Source of the DNA: Gnetum montanum
Lineage: Eukaryota; Streptophyta; Gnetopsida; Gnetales; Gnetaceae
Assembly (NCBI GenBank): GCA_015680685.1
Contig: MNCI01020440.1
Coordinates: 55,461 to 119,460 of the forward strand
Direction of reading: 5' to 3'
Length of the DNA stretch: 64,000 nt
The stretch's first letter is position 1; every line of letters starts with the position of its first letter. Below are positions 34,541 to 45,799 of the stretch, piece by piece. The position numbers and the translations under genes are program-made. The notes beneath the pieces were generated by a model. It made no database searches, was not told where the DNA came from, and saw only the letters and a program-made list of their open reading frames with translations.

Positions 34541-34779
34541 AAGGTAATTAAAACATAACAAGGGCATATGAATAATAATAATTAAATTAATTAAATATTA
34601 AATGGCTAACTATCATAGGATTTTAAAATCATAAAGACTGCAATCACTTAAGAGCATTAAGACCATAATTTTTCAAAATCAAGCTTACTAATGGACAATC
34701 AAAGGGTACTTATGCTTATGCCTATATAAATAAAGCTAATCAATAATCATCCATGTGATTGAAAATGGCTTCAAAGAAA

Positions 34780-35800
34780 GGTCTTCAAGTGGGTAAACCT
34801 TAATAGCTAAGGATAAATGCTTAAAGGGAGAGCAAAATAGTAATAACAACAACAACAATAATAACAACTAGTGGAGCAAGCATCATAAGCAACCCATGAA
34901 ACAAGACTACTTTGATAAGAACTTTAGATGGAATTTGTTCAATAAATTTCCACTATAGAGATGGGATAGTTTAAGCAGGTTAGATTTAGAAGTCACCCTC
35001 ATAGAGACATGCTTGGAGAAGTTCAATAACAAGGAAGTTCAAAGAACTATCCTTCAAGAATCAAACTTTGGACCATTCCTTGAATTCATACCTGAGGAGG
35101 TCCAAATGTAGTTGCAAGCATCCATGCTTTACCCCACCATTCCACCAACAAGGAATGGTATCTTGGTGAGATGTATCTTTTTTAAAAAAATTCCCAAGAA
35201 TATGCCACCATCAAAATCAAGGACATTATCATCTCCTAATTGGTGGAGGCCATAGCAAAGGCCTTGGGATTGCCCAATTTAAGGACAAAGTTTCAACCCA
35301 AGTGGATGTAAAAGTAAAGAAGAAATAGATACAATAGTACTATGGAGTTGACCACAAAAAGTACAGTATCTTAACAAGAGTAGAAAGAAACTACTTCAAG
35401 ATTCTAGCCCACCATTTGAACCCAATGATATGGCTACGCAAGATCACATCCTTCTTTGCTTGGACATTTGTAGCTCTAAGTGGAAAGTTCCTTGTTAATC
35501 TGCCCTAATTGATCTTGCTTAAGATTAAGAAGAGATTCAAAGAGAATGAGAAGGATAGGACACTCCCTTTCTTGTGCCTCATTAGAAAACTCTACAAAAG
35601 TGAAAGAATATTCTACTAGATTCTACAATGCCCATGATGTGGTTCGTAGGGCTGAATTTGGTTACTTGATTGAATTCAAAGATTAATGATAGAGTTGATG
35701 CTTGTATAAATGGGTGGGAAATTTCCGGTTTGTCCAAAATGATAACTATCAAAGGTAGTCTACTCAAAATCATCCTTGGAAGTCTTACTATGTTACATAG
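34780..35800 (+). pseudogene. Third ORF of element A, truncated
   Basis: Homologous to the third ORF of F. Near 35080 it reads FGPFLEFIPEEVQ (F has FGPFMKF) and near 35565 TLPFLCLIRKLYKSERI, matching the LPFPxLITxLC-type motif of the plant transposon-protein domain. The coiled-coil half seen in F is absent because the element stops near 35810. Stops are frequent. Position after integrase equals that of the env-position ORF of Athila elements. Confidence 0.5.
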
Positions 35801-35810
35801 AAAGTGCTAA

Positions 35811-36480
35811 TAATAAGTAAATTTCCCCGCTAATAACTCAAGTTGACAGCCAGCACTAGTGAGAACACTCATTTTTCATTAAAAAAAATTGTCGTAATAA
35901 GACACTCTTAATAGTGGATCGGTGGATCACATCTACTTGTCATCATAGGTGGGGTTAAGCGACCAGCGACCAGCCGGGTTTCCTGTTAAGAAAAACAAAA
36001 ATATTGCCAATTTACAGTTGCCCTATAGCCTATACATAAAGCCATCGCATTTTCAAAAGGAATGTCAAAAAGAATGGTAAAGTTGTGCACCGCGGGCCCA
36101 ACCTTGTAACAAAACGGATCAAATGGTCAATAACACAAGCACAACGGCATGAACTGCACTCGTGAACCTTAATACCATTATACCTGGGAAGCTGCATGGA
36201 GGCTGGAGCTGCACAGCAACCTGAAGCAGCACCTAAAATTCTTGTAAATCATCTTCCATGACCGTAATCAAAAATAAAAAGCTCAAACCATGATTACCGT
36301 AGAAAATCTGTCCCGAGTCTCCTGAAAAGCTGATCACCCGTCCATTTTTGCTCTCGGCTGTTGTCACTCTGCAACAAATTTCCAACAAAATTCCACAAGA
36401 AAAAAAAAAAAGAGCCATCATATCTGATGAGTTAATGGTAGAGATCATGATTCAGATTGGAATATATCATGTTTGCGTTT
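35811..36480 (+). other. CpG-retaining host DNA upstream of the HIPP exon
   Basis: CG dinucleotides and balanced composition contrast with the retroelements on the left. It may contain the promoter or an early intron of the HIPP gene. I could not find an exon encoding the first half of the HMA domain in it. Confidence 0.4.
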
Positions 36481-36588
36481 TCTTTTCTTAGGTGGAGGCT
36501 CCGTTTGACAACGACAGTCATTCAAACAGGCGACTGCAGCGGCTATTTCGTGGAAGCCAGCCCTCTCGGCAGTCGGGACGTTCATCTT

Positions 36589-36696
36589 NNNNNNNNNNNN
36601 NNNNNNNNNNNNNNNNNNNNNNNNNNNNNNNNNNNNNNNNNNNNNNNNNNNNNNNNNNNNNNNNNNNNNNNNNNNNNNNNNNNNNNNNNNNNNNNN
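36589..36696. other. Assembly gap (108 N)
   Basis: Run of N between a possible splice acceptor region (TTTTCTTTTCTTAG at about 36480-36493) and the HIPP exon. The missing first coding exon may be here or further upstream. Confidence 0.95.
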
Positions 36697-36759
36697 AGAG
36701 TATTCTGAAAGATCCCGTTTCGTAGCTTGTGACGAAAGTGTTGTGGTTGTGGAGTGCAG

Positions 36760-37136
36760 GGGTGGTATCTGTATCGATTGATGTAAAGGAAAGGAAGATC
36801 ACAGTGATCGGGGAGGCGGATCCAGTGACGATTATGATGAGGCTCAGGAAATTTGGGGTGACAGAGCTTGAGAGCGTTGGCCCTGCCAAGGAGGAGAAGA
36901 AAGAGGAGAAGAAGACCGACAAGAAAGAGGAGAAGAAGGACGACAAGAAAAAGGAGGATAGTAATAAAAAGGATGAAAAGAAGTCTCCTGCTCCTGCTCC
37001 TGTTCTTACTCCTGCTCCTTTTGCAACACCGTTGGTTTGCTATGATCCGTATAATAATGGATCCTTCTATCCAGCACCTGTGGCGCCTTACAGAGATGGT
37101 CACTACGACAGCAGTGATTCTTGTACCATTTGCTGA
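36760..37136 (+). CDS. Heavy-metal-associated isoprenylated plant protein (HIPP), last exon
   Basis: An open frame begins after a splice acceptor (GTGCAG at 36754-36759) and ends TGA at 37134. Residues 1-40 give the second half of an HMA fold: GVVSVSIDVKERKITVIGE, ADPVTIMMRLRKFG, ELESVGPAKEE. A Lys/Glu/Asp-rich stretch, a Pro/Ala stretch, a Tyr/Pro-rich tail and C-terminal CTIC (a CaaX-type prenylation signal) follow. This is the layout of plant HIPPs, which bind metals or partners through HMA and attach to membranes by the prenyl group. The first HMA strand and helix, with any metal-binding CxxC, would be in an upstream exon, probably in or near the gap. Many close HIPPs of this type lack CxxC. 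The frame is intact and CpG-rich, suggesting a real host gene. Confidence 0.8.
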
Positions 37137-37179
37137 AATCATCCACTTGTTTTTTTGCTGCTGCTGAGAGTTTCATTCT

Positions 37180-37281
37180 TCAAATGTCTCGAGCTTCGTG
37201 TTAAGCTTTAGCATATATATGGAGGAGAATTCAAATGTCTCGAGCTTGGTGCTAACCTTTAGCATATATATGAAGGAGAAA
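37180..37281 (+). repeat. 51-bp tandem duplication in the HIPP 3' flank
   Basis: 37180-37230 and 37231-37281 are two copies (TCAAATGTCTCGAGCTT...) with a few differences, 45 bases after the stop codon, probably in the 3' untranslated region. Confidence 0.85.
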
Positions 37282-37329
37282 TGGGTTGATTTTGTGGTTG
37301 TGCGCCGGAAGAAAGCTAAAAACCAAAAC

Positions 37330-40300
37330 CAATTCAAAAGAGATACCTCTTAAGAGAAAGTAATATTATTGACAAAGCTTACTTCTCAACATTGAAGTTG
37401 AACATTATTAGCAATAGAGCATTTCATACTATAGCGAAATTCAGTGTAGTTGGTGTTTGGATACGAAGCATTTTAATGACATTTCCAAAGAAAGAAAATA
37501 ACCTTAAATAAGAGGATTTTCCCAACCTTTCGAAGGTGTTGCTTAACACAGTCATCTTTGAAGATACATAGAGGGAAATCGATAGAATGGTTAGGAATAA
37601 AAACCTAGAGAGACTGACACCACTTCCAAATTTGTTGAGAGAATGAGCATTCCCAAAAAACCATGCACAAAAGTAGCAATAGAGCATTTCATACCATACT
37701 CAAATTCAATGTAGTTCGTGTTTTGATACTAGACATCTAGACAACATTTCCAAACAAAGAAAATAATCTCAAATAAGATGATTTTCGAAGCCTTTCGATG
37801 GTGTTGCTTAACACAATCATCTTTGAAGATACATCAAGGGAAATCGATAGAATGGTTAGGAATAAAAACCTAGAGAGACTAACACCACTTCCAAATTTGT
37901 TGAGAGAACGAGCATTCTAAAAAAACATGCACAAAAGAGTCATTGACTTGACAAATGGTGCATTTAGGGCAATCAATTCTTAAGTGAAGCCTATTACCAA
38001 TGGGAAGACCTTGATGAATCAAGGACCAGCAAAAAAATAGTGCTTAGGTTGGGCCTTGGAACTCCAAACATGATAAAACATAGCTTTCCAATGGTGATCC
38101 TCTAGATGCACACTCCATCTTCTATTTAAAGTGGAAAGTTGGAATTTTTGCACATGAAACCAAGATTTGGCTTTAGAAAGGCGTAGGGAAAGTAGATGGG
38201 AACCATCAGGCCAAAACTAGTCATCATACCAAAGAGTATTAATATGCAACTTAGGAACACCAAAGTTTGAGAGAACATGCTCAATGTGTTGGTAAATAAG
38301 AGTGTCTTGTCTTTGAAACCCACATTTAACTTTGACATGTTGCTAAGAGAGGGTAGTAAAATCATTCCTAATAGAAAATAATTGAGCAACATGATGGAGA
38401 TTGTGATCAGCAAAATGATTGGCTCCATGAGAAAATTCTTCATAAAGACAACCCAAACTCTTTTTGAAAATAGGAGACAACAAAATGGAGTGCATCAACA
38501 AAGAGTTCAAGCTTAACTAGGTAGGTTTCCATTGCAAAAAGCCTTTAAGTTGACTTCAACACCACCAAATTTGCTTGAACAAGAAAGAACCTATAATCTT
38601 CTGAGAACCTTTGCTAATGATCAAATTGCTCCAATGAGTGTTTTTCCATTTGTGGTGATTACTAAGACAAGAAATATTATGCCTAGAAAGGAACTTTCAA
38701 GCTTCATCTCCTTCTATACAGCAAGTGACCCACTTGGAGGCCAAGAGAATACTTTGGTACTCAATGGAGGGGAGGCCTAAGCCACCCATGCTTCTTGCTT
38801 AAAGTGTAGATATCCCAAATGACTCAATGAAAATCTTTGTGATTGTCCTTATCCCCCTATAAAAAATTCCTAAGAATTTTGTTGATGCATTAAAAGGAAG
38901 ATTTGAAAGGACTCGTAATGGAAGAGTAGTACACGTGAGTGGAGTTGAAAACATGGTTAACTACGATAAATCTACCTACAAGAGATAAATGTTTAGAAGT
39001 CCATTTCAAAGCTTTATGTTTCACTTTTTCCACCACATTATTCCATAAGGTAGTGGGAGTAGCAAATAAAGCTATCAGGATACCCAAAAGGGTGAAAACA
39101 TCTGTAGGAGAAAGCCACTTAATATTAAAATGATAAGTCCAAGTAGGCCTTGGAGAGAAGCTAGATCAAATAGCTTGCATTTTGTTCCAATTAATTTTAG
39201 GTTTTGAGGCTCTACAATAGATGTAAATGCAATCCAAGGTAGTGTTAAAACTATTATGGTCCTTAAGCAAAGTGAGAAAAGTGTCATCCACAAGCTAGCT
39301 ATAAATGAGATCCTTTCCTTCTTGTCGAAGAGAGATACCTATTAACCTCATAGAATCATTGTGAGTTCTAAAAATAGCTCTAAGAGCATCAGCAACAAGG
39401 ATAAAAAGATAAGTAGCTAAAGGACATCCTTGTCGTATTGATTTTTGAAGCTCAATAACCTTAGAGAAGGTTTTGTTAATACAAAGAACTGAAGAGGACT
39501 TTGATAAAACCATATCAATATGTCTATCAAAAATAGTACCTAAGTTATGATGCTTAACTACACTTCTTAAAAAGGATAAATCAAGCATGTCATAAGCTTT
39601 CACAAAATCAAGCTTCAGAAGAATGGCTTTTTGATTAGTGAAAGAAGCCCAATGCAAGCTCTCAATACTAGTAATGAAATTATCTAAAATATACCTGCCT
39701 TGAACAAAATTAGATTGCTCTTTGTTGATGAAATGAGGAAGAAAAGGTTTTAATTTATTGGCTATAGCTTTAGCAACAACTTTGTAGATAACATTTAAAA
39801 GAGTGATAGGGCGCTAGTTGCTAATGCACACATGATCTCTTGACTTGGGTAGAAGCTTAATAATACTAGCATTGATGACTTTGCTAATGGAACCTTTTCT
39901 AAGAGCTTTCTTATACATAATATAGACAATATCTTGAAGAGTGGGCTAGAATTTCTTGAAAAAATATGTAGGAAGACCATCCATACTAGGGGCTTTTCCA
40001 TCATGGAGTTGTTGAAGAGCTTTACCAAGATCCTATTTAGAAATAAGAGTATCATCACCAAACATGGAATGATTAAAAGGAGTAATAACTCCTAAGCAAG
40101 TATTAACTACAATGGGATCAATATCTTCTTTACAAAAATTCCTAGAGTAAAAATCAAAGAAAGCCTATAATATGTTAGTCTTGGAACTAAATATATTATC
40201 ATTGACTTGAATAGCTAGGATTTTGGGAGATAGGTGTCCTCCTTTGAAGAGACAAAAGAAAATATTTAGTAGCCTTATGAAGGTTGGACTTAAGAAAATT

Positions 40301-41250
40301 TATTCTTGAAGCCACCAATTTATCCACATGTTTGGAAAACTACTAGAGGCAAGTACACATTAGTCCACCAATCAATACAACCATCTTCTCCAAGGGGTTT
40401 AGGATGTAGATTCCATATTTGCATCAATAAAGAGCAAAGGGAGCTACTACGAAGAAGGGCAGTGTTAAAAATATAAAGGTCATTGGAAGAGAAGGAGTAG
40501 CTAGAGAAGGAAAGAGACCAGTTAATAGGATAATGATATAACAGAACTTGGATATAATTTGTCTGAATAGGAGCACTGTTGGTGGTAGTAGATTGAATAG
40601 AAGCATTCACAGATAAGTAGGCCTGATCCAACCTAGAAGAAATGTAGGAGCCCCTATGTCTAGTATTGCTTCAAGTAAACCAATTAGAAGTACTAGAAGA
40701 GGGGTAATTTTCATTAGCTTCTTGAAAATTCAATTTTCTCTTCAACAAAAGCCAAATAGAAAGCTCACTATTGTCTAAACCACCTCTATGTCCTCCAAAC
40801 TTATCCTCTAGATGCTTAATCATATTAAAGTCTCTTGCAGTGATCCAATTAACTATGGGCAAGTTGTGGCCAAGCTAATTCCAAATTTTTTTTTGGTCAT
40901 TCAGCTTACAAGGAGCATAAATGAAAACGATCCCTAGGATTTCATTAGTGTATTGTAACCAAACCCAACAACGATGCCCTAAATTATCACAACCGTGATC
41001 AATAACAGACTCTACCACTTACTATGAAGAAGAATTATAACTTCCCATTTTCCATGTTCATGGTGAGAAGAAACATAATAACTATTGGGAAAAATACTCT
41101 TACAATAGGTTTAAAGATGAAATCCTCAAATTTTTTCTTGAATACAAGTAACATCTAGGGAATGCCTATGAATATAATCTTGGACTATATATCTTCTATG
41201 GGAATATAAGAGTCCCTTAATATTTCATGAGAAACACTTCATTGTCATTG
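37330..41250 (-). pseudogene. LINE ORF2: endonuclease-reverse transcriptase
   Basis: From about 41245 the minus strand reads MTMKCFS-x-NIKGLL and DVTCIQE, the start of an AP-type endonuclease. NWITARDFNMI with GG...DNS and RLDQAYLS follow at 40860-40570. RT begins near 40000. It holds KLDFVKAYDMLD (39620), QKSIRQGCPLATYLFIL (39440) and a VDDT version of the usual ADD (39285). A zf-RVT-like segment is duplicated at 37940-37409. Stops and shifts occur throughout, but stretches of 60-120 codons stay open. The intact enzyme nicks target DNA and copies its own RNA there. L1 clade assignment rests on domain order and motifs. Confidence 0.8.
37409..37940 (-). repeat. 265-bp tandem duplication in the LINE 3' region
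   Basis: A unit starting TAGCAATAGAGCATTTCATA at 37409 recurs at 37674 with modest divergence, through ATGCACAAAAG. It duplicates the zf-RVT part of ORF2 (ARSLNKFGSG is read in each copy). Confidence 0.85.
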
Positions 41251-41639
41251 TGAAGATAAAGGAGGATCCTCCTCAACCACAAAAGCCTTAAAAGAACTCT
41301 TGGACTCAAAACTATTTAGTAAAGGACAACGAGCACTTGTTCTTCTACTAGTTGGCTGATTAGCATTAGCAACAACTAAGGATTGGTGTCATTTAGGGAA
41401 ATTGCTAAAGATAAGATTATCCGGTGACTGAGGCATAAGATTTCTGAGTAACTCCCTCCCAACCACTAGTAGCATCTTTTGGGGCCTCTTCTTGGTTAAG
41501 AGGATTTTTAGTAACATTGGTAGCCTCAATACTCATGTCTTCTGCATCTATTATCTTGGGGTCTGAAAAAGAAAGATTAGCCGAGGAGAGTACCTCAATA
41601 GTATCATTACCTATATCCTTAGATATATTTTTATCTTTT

Positions 41640-42390
41640 AATTCTTTACTAACTTTTTTTAGCTAAAATTCTGTCAACTTTAATCTTGGCAAGTAGCTTT
41701 GGACATTGAGCTTTTCGATGATTAGGATCAAGATAATAATAACAATGGTTTGGGAGCATAAGATATGAAATTTTTTGTACAAAAGTCTTTCCTTTCACAT
41801 TAAATTGCAATGAGTCAAGACATGGCTTTTGCATATCAATTTTAACACACATTTTCCAAGATGGCCTTGGATGGAAACTTGAAAAGGACTCCATATCGAT
41901 GGCCTCTCCAACTTGTGTAACAAGAATGTCAACCTGTGGAGAAAAATGTGATGGGAGCCCTAGAAATTCTATTCATACTAGCAAAATACTTTTTCTTTCT
42001 TTTTTGGAGTCAAAATCCTCCTTACAAGGTTGAAGCACTAAAAAGGATTCATAAACATCCCAAATTGATTGTTGTTTCATGAAATATGCCATAGCCATGG
42101 TTTCAAAAATGAAAAGAAAAAACCCTTTGGTAAGATTAGAAGCGAGGGTTAATTTAATATTTTGAGGTTTCTAGAACTTTTTAACCCATTCTTGGAAAAT
42201 TGAGGTAGGAGGAATCCTACTAGTAAAAAAGCCAATTACATAAATATGGATGAAGGTTTCAATGGTTTGATCAAAGATGTCTTTAGGAAAATTGAAATGT
42301 AAAACGTTGTCATTATAATCCATATTAGTAGTTTCTCAATGGGTTACGAATCGCTATTGGAGAAGTCCATTATTTTTCGTTTTCCCCTCC
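41640..42390 (-). pseudogene. LINE ORF1: RNA-binding protein (DUF4283 and CCHC knuckle)
   Basis: On the minus strand, from about 42395 (MMEGKTKNNG), remnants read HFNFPKDIFDQTIETFIHIYVIGFF, then FQEWVKKF, IWDVYESFLVLQPCKEDFD and the open frame 41894-41649, with CYYYLDPNHRKAQC as a CCHC-like knuckle. DUF4283 followed by a knuckle is the usual ORF1 of plant L1 elements and binds the LINE RNA. It lies upstream of ORF2 with a short spacer. Broken by stops. Confidence 0.7.
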
Positions 42391-42439
42391 ATCATCAAAG
42401 AAGAATGAAGAGATAGTTTGGGTCATGTAGACCTGTTGG

Positions 42440-43372
42440 GCCCAGCCCAAATACTTGGAAATCAAAGCATAGAGTGTATTAAAAAAAAAGAATAGACTCA
42501 CCGAAAAGCCTATTCACTAAATCGCAAGAGGCATTACACTGCACACCTAGAAACCCTCACCAATCTCAGTCATCAATGAAAGAAGGTTCCACAAATCAAC
42601 ACTCAAGCATAATCTAACTTCTCAATAGCACAATGCCTGATAAATCAACAGCCACCTCAATTTAATTCCTACACACAGCTATCCATTCATGTGCACAGAT
42701 GCAATAGCGCAACAGTAGTGGACCAGAGCACCGTAGGAGTGAGAAAGCAATTTCTGTGACCCGTCTTTCAGTCCCAACGGTTAGAAAAAACTCAACGACC
42801 TACAGATGAACTCTGGAGCTTGAGCCTTAGTCACATGCTATTCTGCCTGATGCACACACCTCTGGTAAAACTTAAAATCGAAATCACCTATTAATCTATT
42901 TATTCACCATGGCTTGAGCTTCGATTTATATAGAAGTAAAAGCAAGTCTTATTTTACAAATGTCATTGCTCCATTGTCATATGCATTTTTTCCATTTTAT
43001 CCTTTTCTTTTCTTTGTTTGGCCTTTTCATTTTGTTGATTCCAATTCCAATTCCAGAAACATGTTCATGGACAGAGATTATCAGAATGTAAGTTAATGTG
43101 AAGTAAATAAAAATGATAATACGGCTACAAGGAATGCAAATTATAATTTTAAATTTGTGATTTTAATGTAGAAATAGCCAACTCTTTGAGATCTTTGGGT
43201 CCATGTGAGTAATTAGAGATGGGACAAATGTATCAAGCACAATGAGAATGAAGGCTTGATATATTAGGATAATGGGTTTGGAATATTAGAAGAAAAGATT
43301 TTTGAAAATGGAAATAGAAATGAAAATGCTTAATTACATTTTTGTGAGAACACAAAGGGCTTATACCATGAA
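42440..43372. other. Mixed-composition stretch, no gene assigned
   Basis: 42440-42900 keeps several CG dinucleotides and might be the LINE 5' leader or host DNA displaced from the HIPP side. 42914-43096 has a 60-codon plus frame rich in Phe that looks fortuitous. No recognisable protein. Confidence 0.35.
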
Positions 43373-45000
43373 TTTTTTTTTTTATCAAAAGGCTTTAATA
43401 TTATTATGATGGATCTTAAACACCTCAAGAAGAAAATGATCCAAAATTGACACCCCTAGCTCAAAGAGATGTGGAAAAATTCGTCTGAATACTATATTTA
43501 ACTATAAGAAAATTAAAGATAGGACAATTCAAAAAGATACGCTCTTCGTATTACACTTTTGCATGTATACAAAATTTTGGATGTGTTATTCTCTTTAAAG
43601 ATTAATCCATCTCCTTGTTTCAATTAATAAATAGTGAGATCCCACATAATGTGTGATTGCCACCTTACTTTGTTTGGAAATAGTAGTAGATAATTAAATA
43701 GGTATTTTTGTTAAGGATCATCTTTAGATCTATTGCAAATAAAATTTTTTTTTTCCATATGGTTGTCCCCACATGTGCTTCAATGCATTTTACCTAATCC
43801 TATTTTCAATCCTTAATACTCAATTTTAAATCTTAATCATCAATATTCCATTTTGAAGTTATTTTTCCTCATCATTGAACCATTCTTTTTCCTAAGTGGC
43901 CTTATAAAATTTTATGGGTAGGTGGACGCTAGGCTTAGTAAACATCTTTTTATAAAATTATAGAAACTTTTGAAGAGCTATAATTTCTATAGCATTTCTA
44001 CTTTTGCTAATAAAATATCATATGGAGTTTGAGCCTTTACCTAAACTTCCTAGAACAAATATTATTTTTCTAACATATTACAAAAGTTTCCATTGTGCAT
44101 TAAGTAAATTGGATCCTCAAGTTTTACAATTGTATAATAGAAACTTTCTAAACAAGTTGATTGTACATTTACTTGTGAACATCCTACCCAAATTTATTAT
44201 TGTGCATATTTACTATAAACTAAATTTAAAATATGCATACTATTGGAAGTCTTTTGAGCAATAGCTATTTGAAACTGAGATGCCTAAATTCTTCTATGAG
44301 AAGACAACTTCAATTTTCTTTGACAAATATAAAAATAATCAGCAAAAGATCTTGTACCATACACCATCATTTTGCTTTTCCTAACATTTAATTTTATCCT
44401 TAAGAAAATACAAAAATAATGTAAAATTTAAAGTATAAACTCTATTTAAACTTCAATATTTGCTATCAGAGCTACATTATTACCCAACATTAAAATATTT
44501 ATAAGAAAATTTCAACTTTAATAGAATCTAATGCAACAAAAGGCATTTATTGTTTTAATTTCTCAATGAAGACGCCAAATAAAGCAAGTGAAAGTGGAAA
44601 TCCTTATTTCAGCTCAATATTTTTATTTAGAATAAATTTTTCCTATATTGAACTATACAACTTCTAAATAGTATATCGAAGTTTTCTAGGAAAATTAATC
44701 TCTGGGAACTACCTCCATAATTTATAGTAAATAATATAGTCATAAGCTTTGGAAAAATCCATAAAGAAAACTATTGAAAATATGTAACAAGTATTTTTAT
44801 TAGATGTACAAACACCTAATTCTATGTTACTTTTGAAATGTGACTTACTCCCCTTAAAAGATGAAGCTCTCTATTAATTCATTGGCTACATTTTAAATTT
44901 GACTATAAGTAAGCAATACAAATTATTTGAAGCAATTATTGAAGATACAAAAGAACAATAATGGTATTTCTAAGGAATACATTGACTAAAGATATGAAAT
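43373..45000 (-). mobile_element. RTE-like LINE remnant
   Basis: A run of 11 T at 43373-43383 could be the poly(A) end of a minus-strand LINE. Upstream, in element orientation, the minus strand reads FMDFSKAYDYI at about 44750 and GFPLSLALFGVFIEKLKQ at about 44570, RT motifs with the spacing of RTE-type LINEs. The later F/YADD motif is degraded (GNNVALIA). Many stops. It is independent of the L1 element. Confidence 0.55.
44480..44800 (-). pseudogene. RT fragment of the RTE-like LINE
   Basis: Holds the first catalytic motif (DFSKAYD), an LW-x-x-F segment, the QGCPLSP equivalent (GFPLSLALFG) and the remains of the ADD motif. One stop stands before GFPLS and there are others elsewhere. Length is far short of a full RT. 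I assign RTE clade from FxDFxKAYD...LFGxxIExL wording; other LINE clades are possible. Confidence 0.55.
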
Positions 45001-45639
45001 ATCTTAGTGGAGGTAGGGCAAAGTAGTCCTAAACATATAAGCAAAATAGTTAAAAAAATAAGTGTTGGAAAATCTATGGTCAAATATAGAAAGCTAAGAA
45101 AAAATGTTACTTAAATCATATTAGAGGTAATCAACTAGAGTCATGCTTTTTCTTATTTTATAGCTAAAATCTCAATCAAATCTTGCAACCTAATTAGCAA
45201 GTTTTGTTTGATTTGACATTGACTTAGGATAGAAAGTGGGAGATAGATTAATCTTCTTAAAGAAGAGTCACGAACTCTTAGGATAAGGACTATGTTTTCT
45301 TAACTATACTTAAATAAAACATTTATGATAAGTATATTATTGTGATAAAAAATTTGTAGGATCTAGTATTGTTACATCTAGTGACGCTTATCCACTTTAT
45401 TGAATCTATATTTATTTTTGATGAGATGAATATCTAATAGATCATTTAAGAATGTAATAAAATCTTCAATTTCTATTTCACTAAAAACTTTAATGTACTT
45501 TTTAAATTACATTTAATACATACATTAAAGAATTCTAGAATGGAGACCTTGGCTTGACCTATTTTGTTAAAAAATTAAGAGAAAACACATAATTCTTTTC
45601 TGCCATTCATCCATAGAAGTACTTATGAAAAAGTGGTTG

Positions 45640-45790
45640 TTGGAACCCAAAATAAGTGAAACATAGATACACCCCCCCAAGATTTATAGTCCAATTGGAA
45701 CTTTATATAACTCAACATTACTTGAAATCAAAACCATGATCTAGAGCTTCCAAATCAAGTGTCCTACTACTAAGCTAACACCTCATTGTT
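45640..45790 (-). mobile_element. tRNA-derived SINE-like fragment
   Basis: The minus strand from about 45788 reads GAGGTGTTAGCTTAGTAGTAGG, similar to a polymerase III A box (TRGCNNAGTGG). About 35 bases on comes GGTTTTGATTTCA, similar to a B box (GGTTCGAATCC). The two are spaced as in a tRNA gene, but the ends do not pair as an acceptor stem. A tRNA-derived SINE or tRNA relic fits best. No second copy noticed in the window. Confidence 0.4.
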
Positions 45791-45799
45791 GAAGCACTT

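Larger units (their letters stand above)
16686..35810 (+). mobile_element. Element A: Athila-like Ty3/gypsy element, broken by F and B
   Basis: In order: the second half of a 5' LTR, gag, inserted element B, rest of gag, linker, protease, RT, RNase H, integrase, a 3' noncoding region and a third ORF. The 3' LTR is missing; element sequence ends near 35810 where CpG-rich host DNA begins. The order protease-RT-RNase H-integrase is the Ty3/gypsy order. The DxGSS-type protease and an extra ORF after integrase place it near the Athila/Tat lineages. Stops are very frequent, so the copy is old. Confidence 0.8.
37320..42400 (-). mobile_element. L1-type LINE, 3'-truncated
   Basis: Read on the minus strand from about 42400: ORF1 with a DUF4283-like part and a CCHC knuckle, then ORF2 with endonuclease, RT and a zf-RVT-like C-terminus. 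This is the plant L1 order. No poly(A) is seen at the low-coordinate end (near 37320), so the 3' end is lost or rearranged. I found no clear target-site duplication. It lies directly downstream of the HIPP 3' flank. Confidence 0.8.

Noticed and set aside
36868-37167. 99-codon Arg/Leu-rich ORF overlapping the HIPP exon
   Set aside because: Out-of-frame reading of the Lys-rich HIPP segment with no supporting motif.
45721-45788. Functional tRNA gene
   Set aside because: Only box-like sequences are visible; the acceptor ends do not pair and no clear anticodon loop forms. A SINE or relic is more likely.
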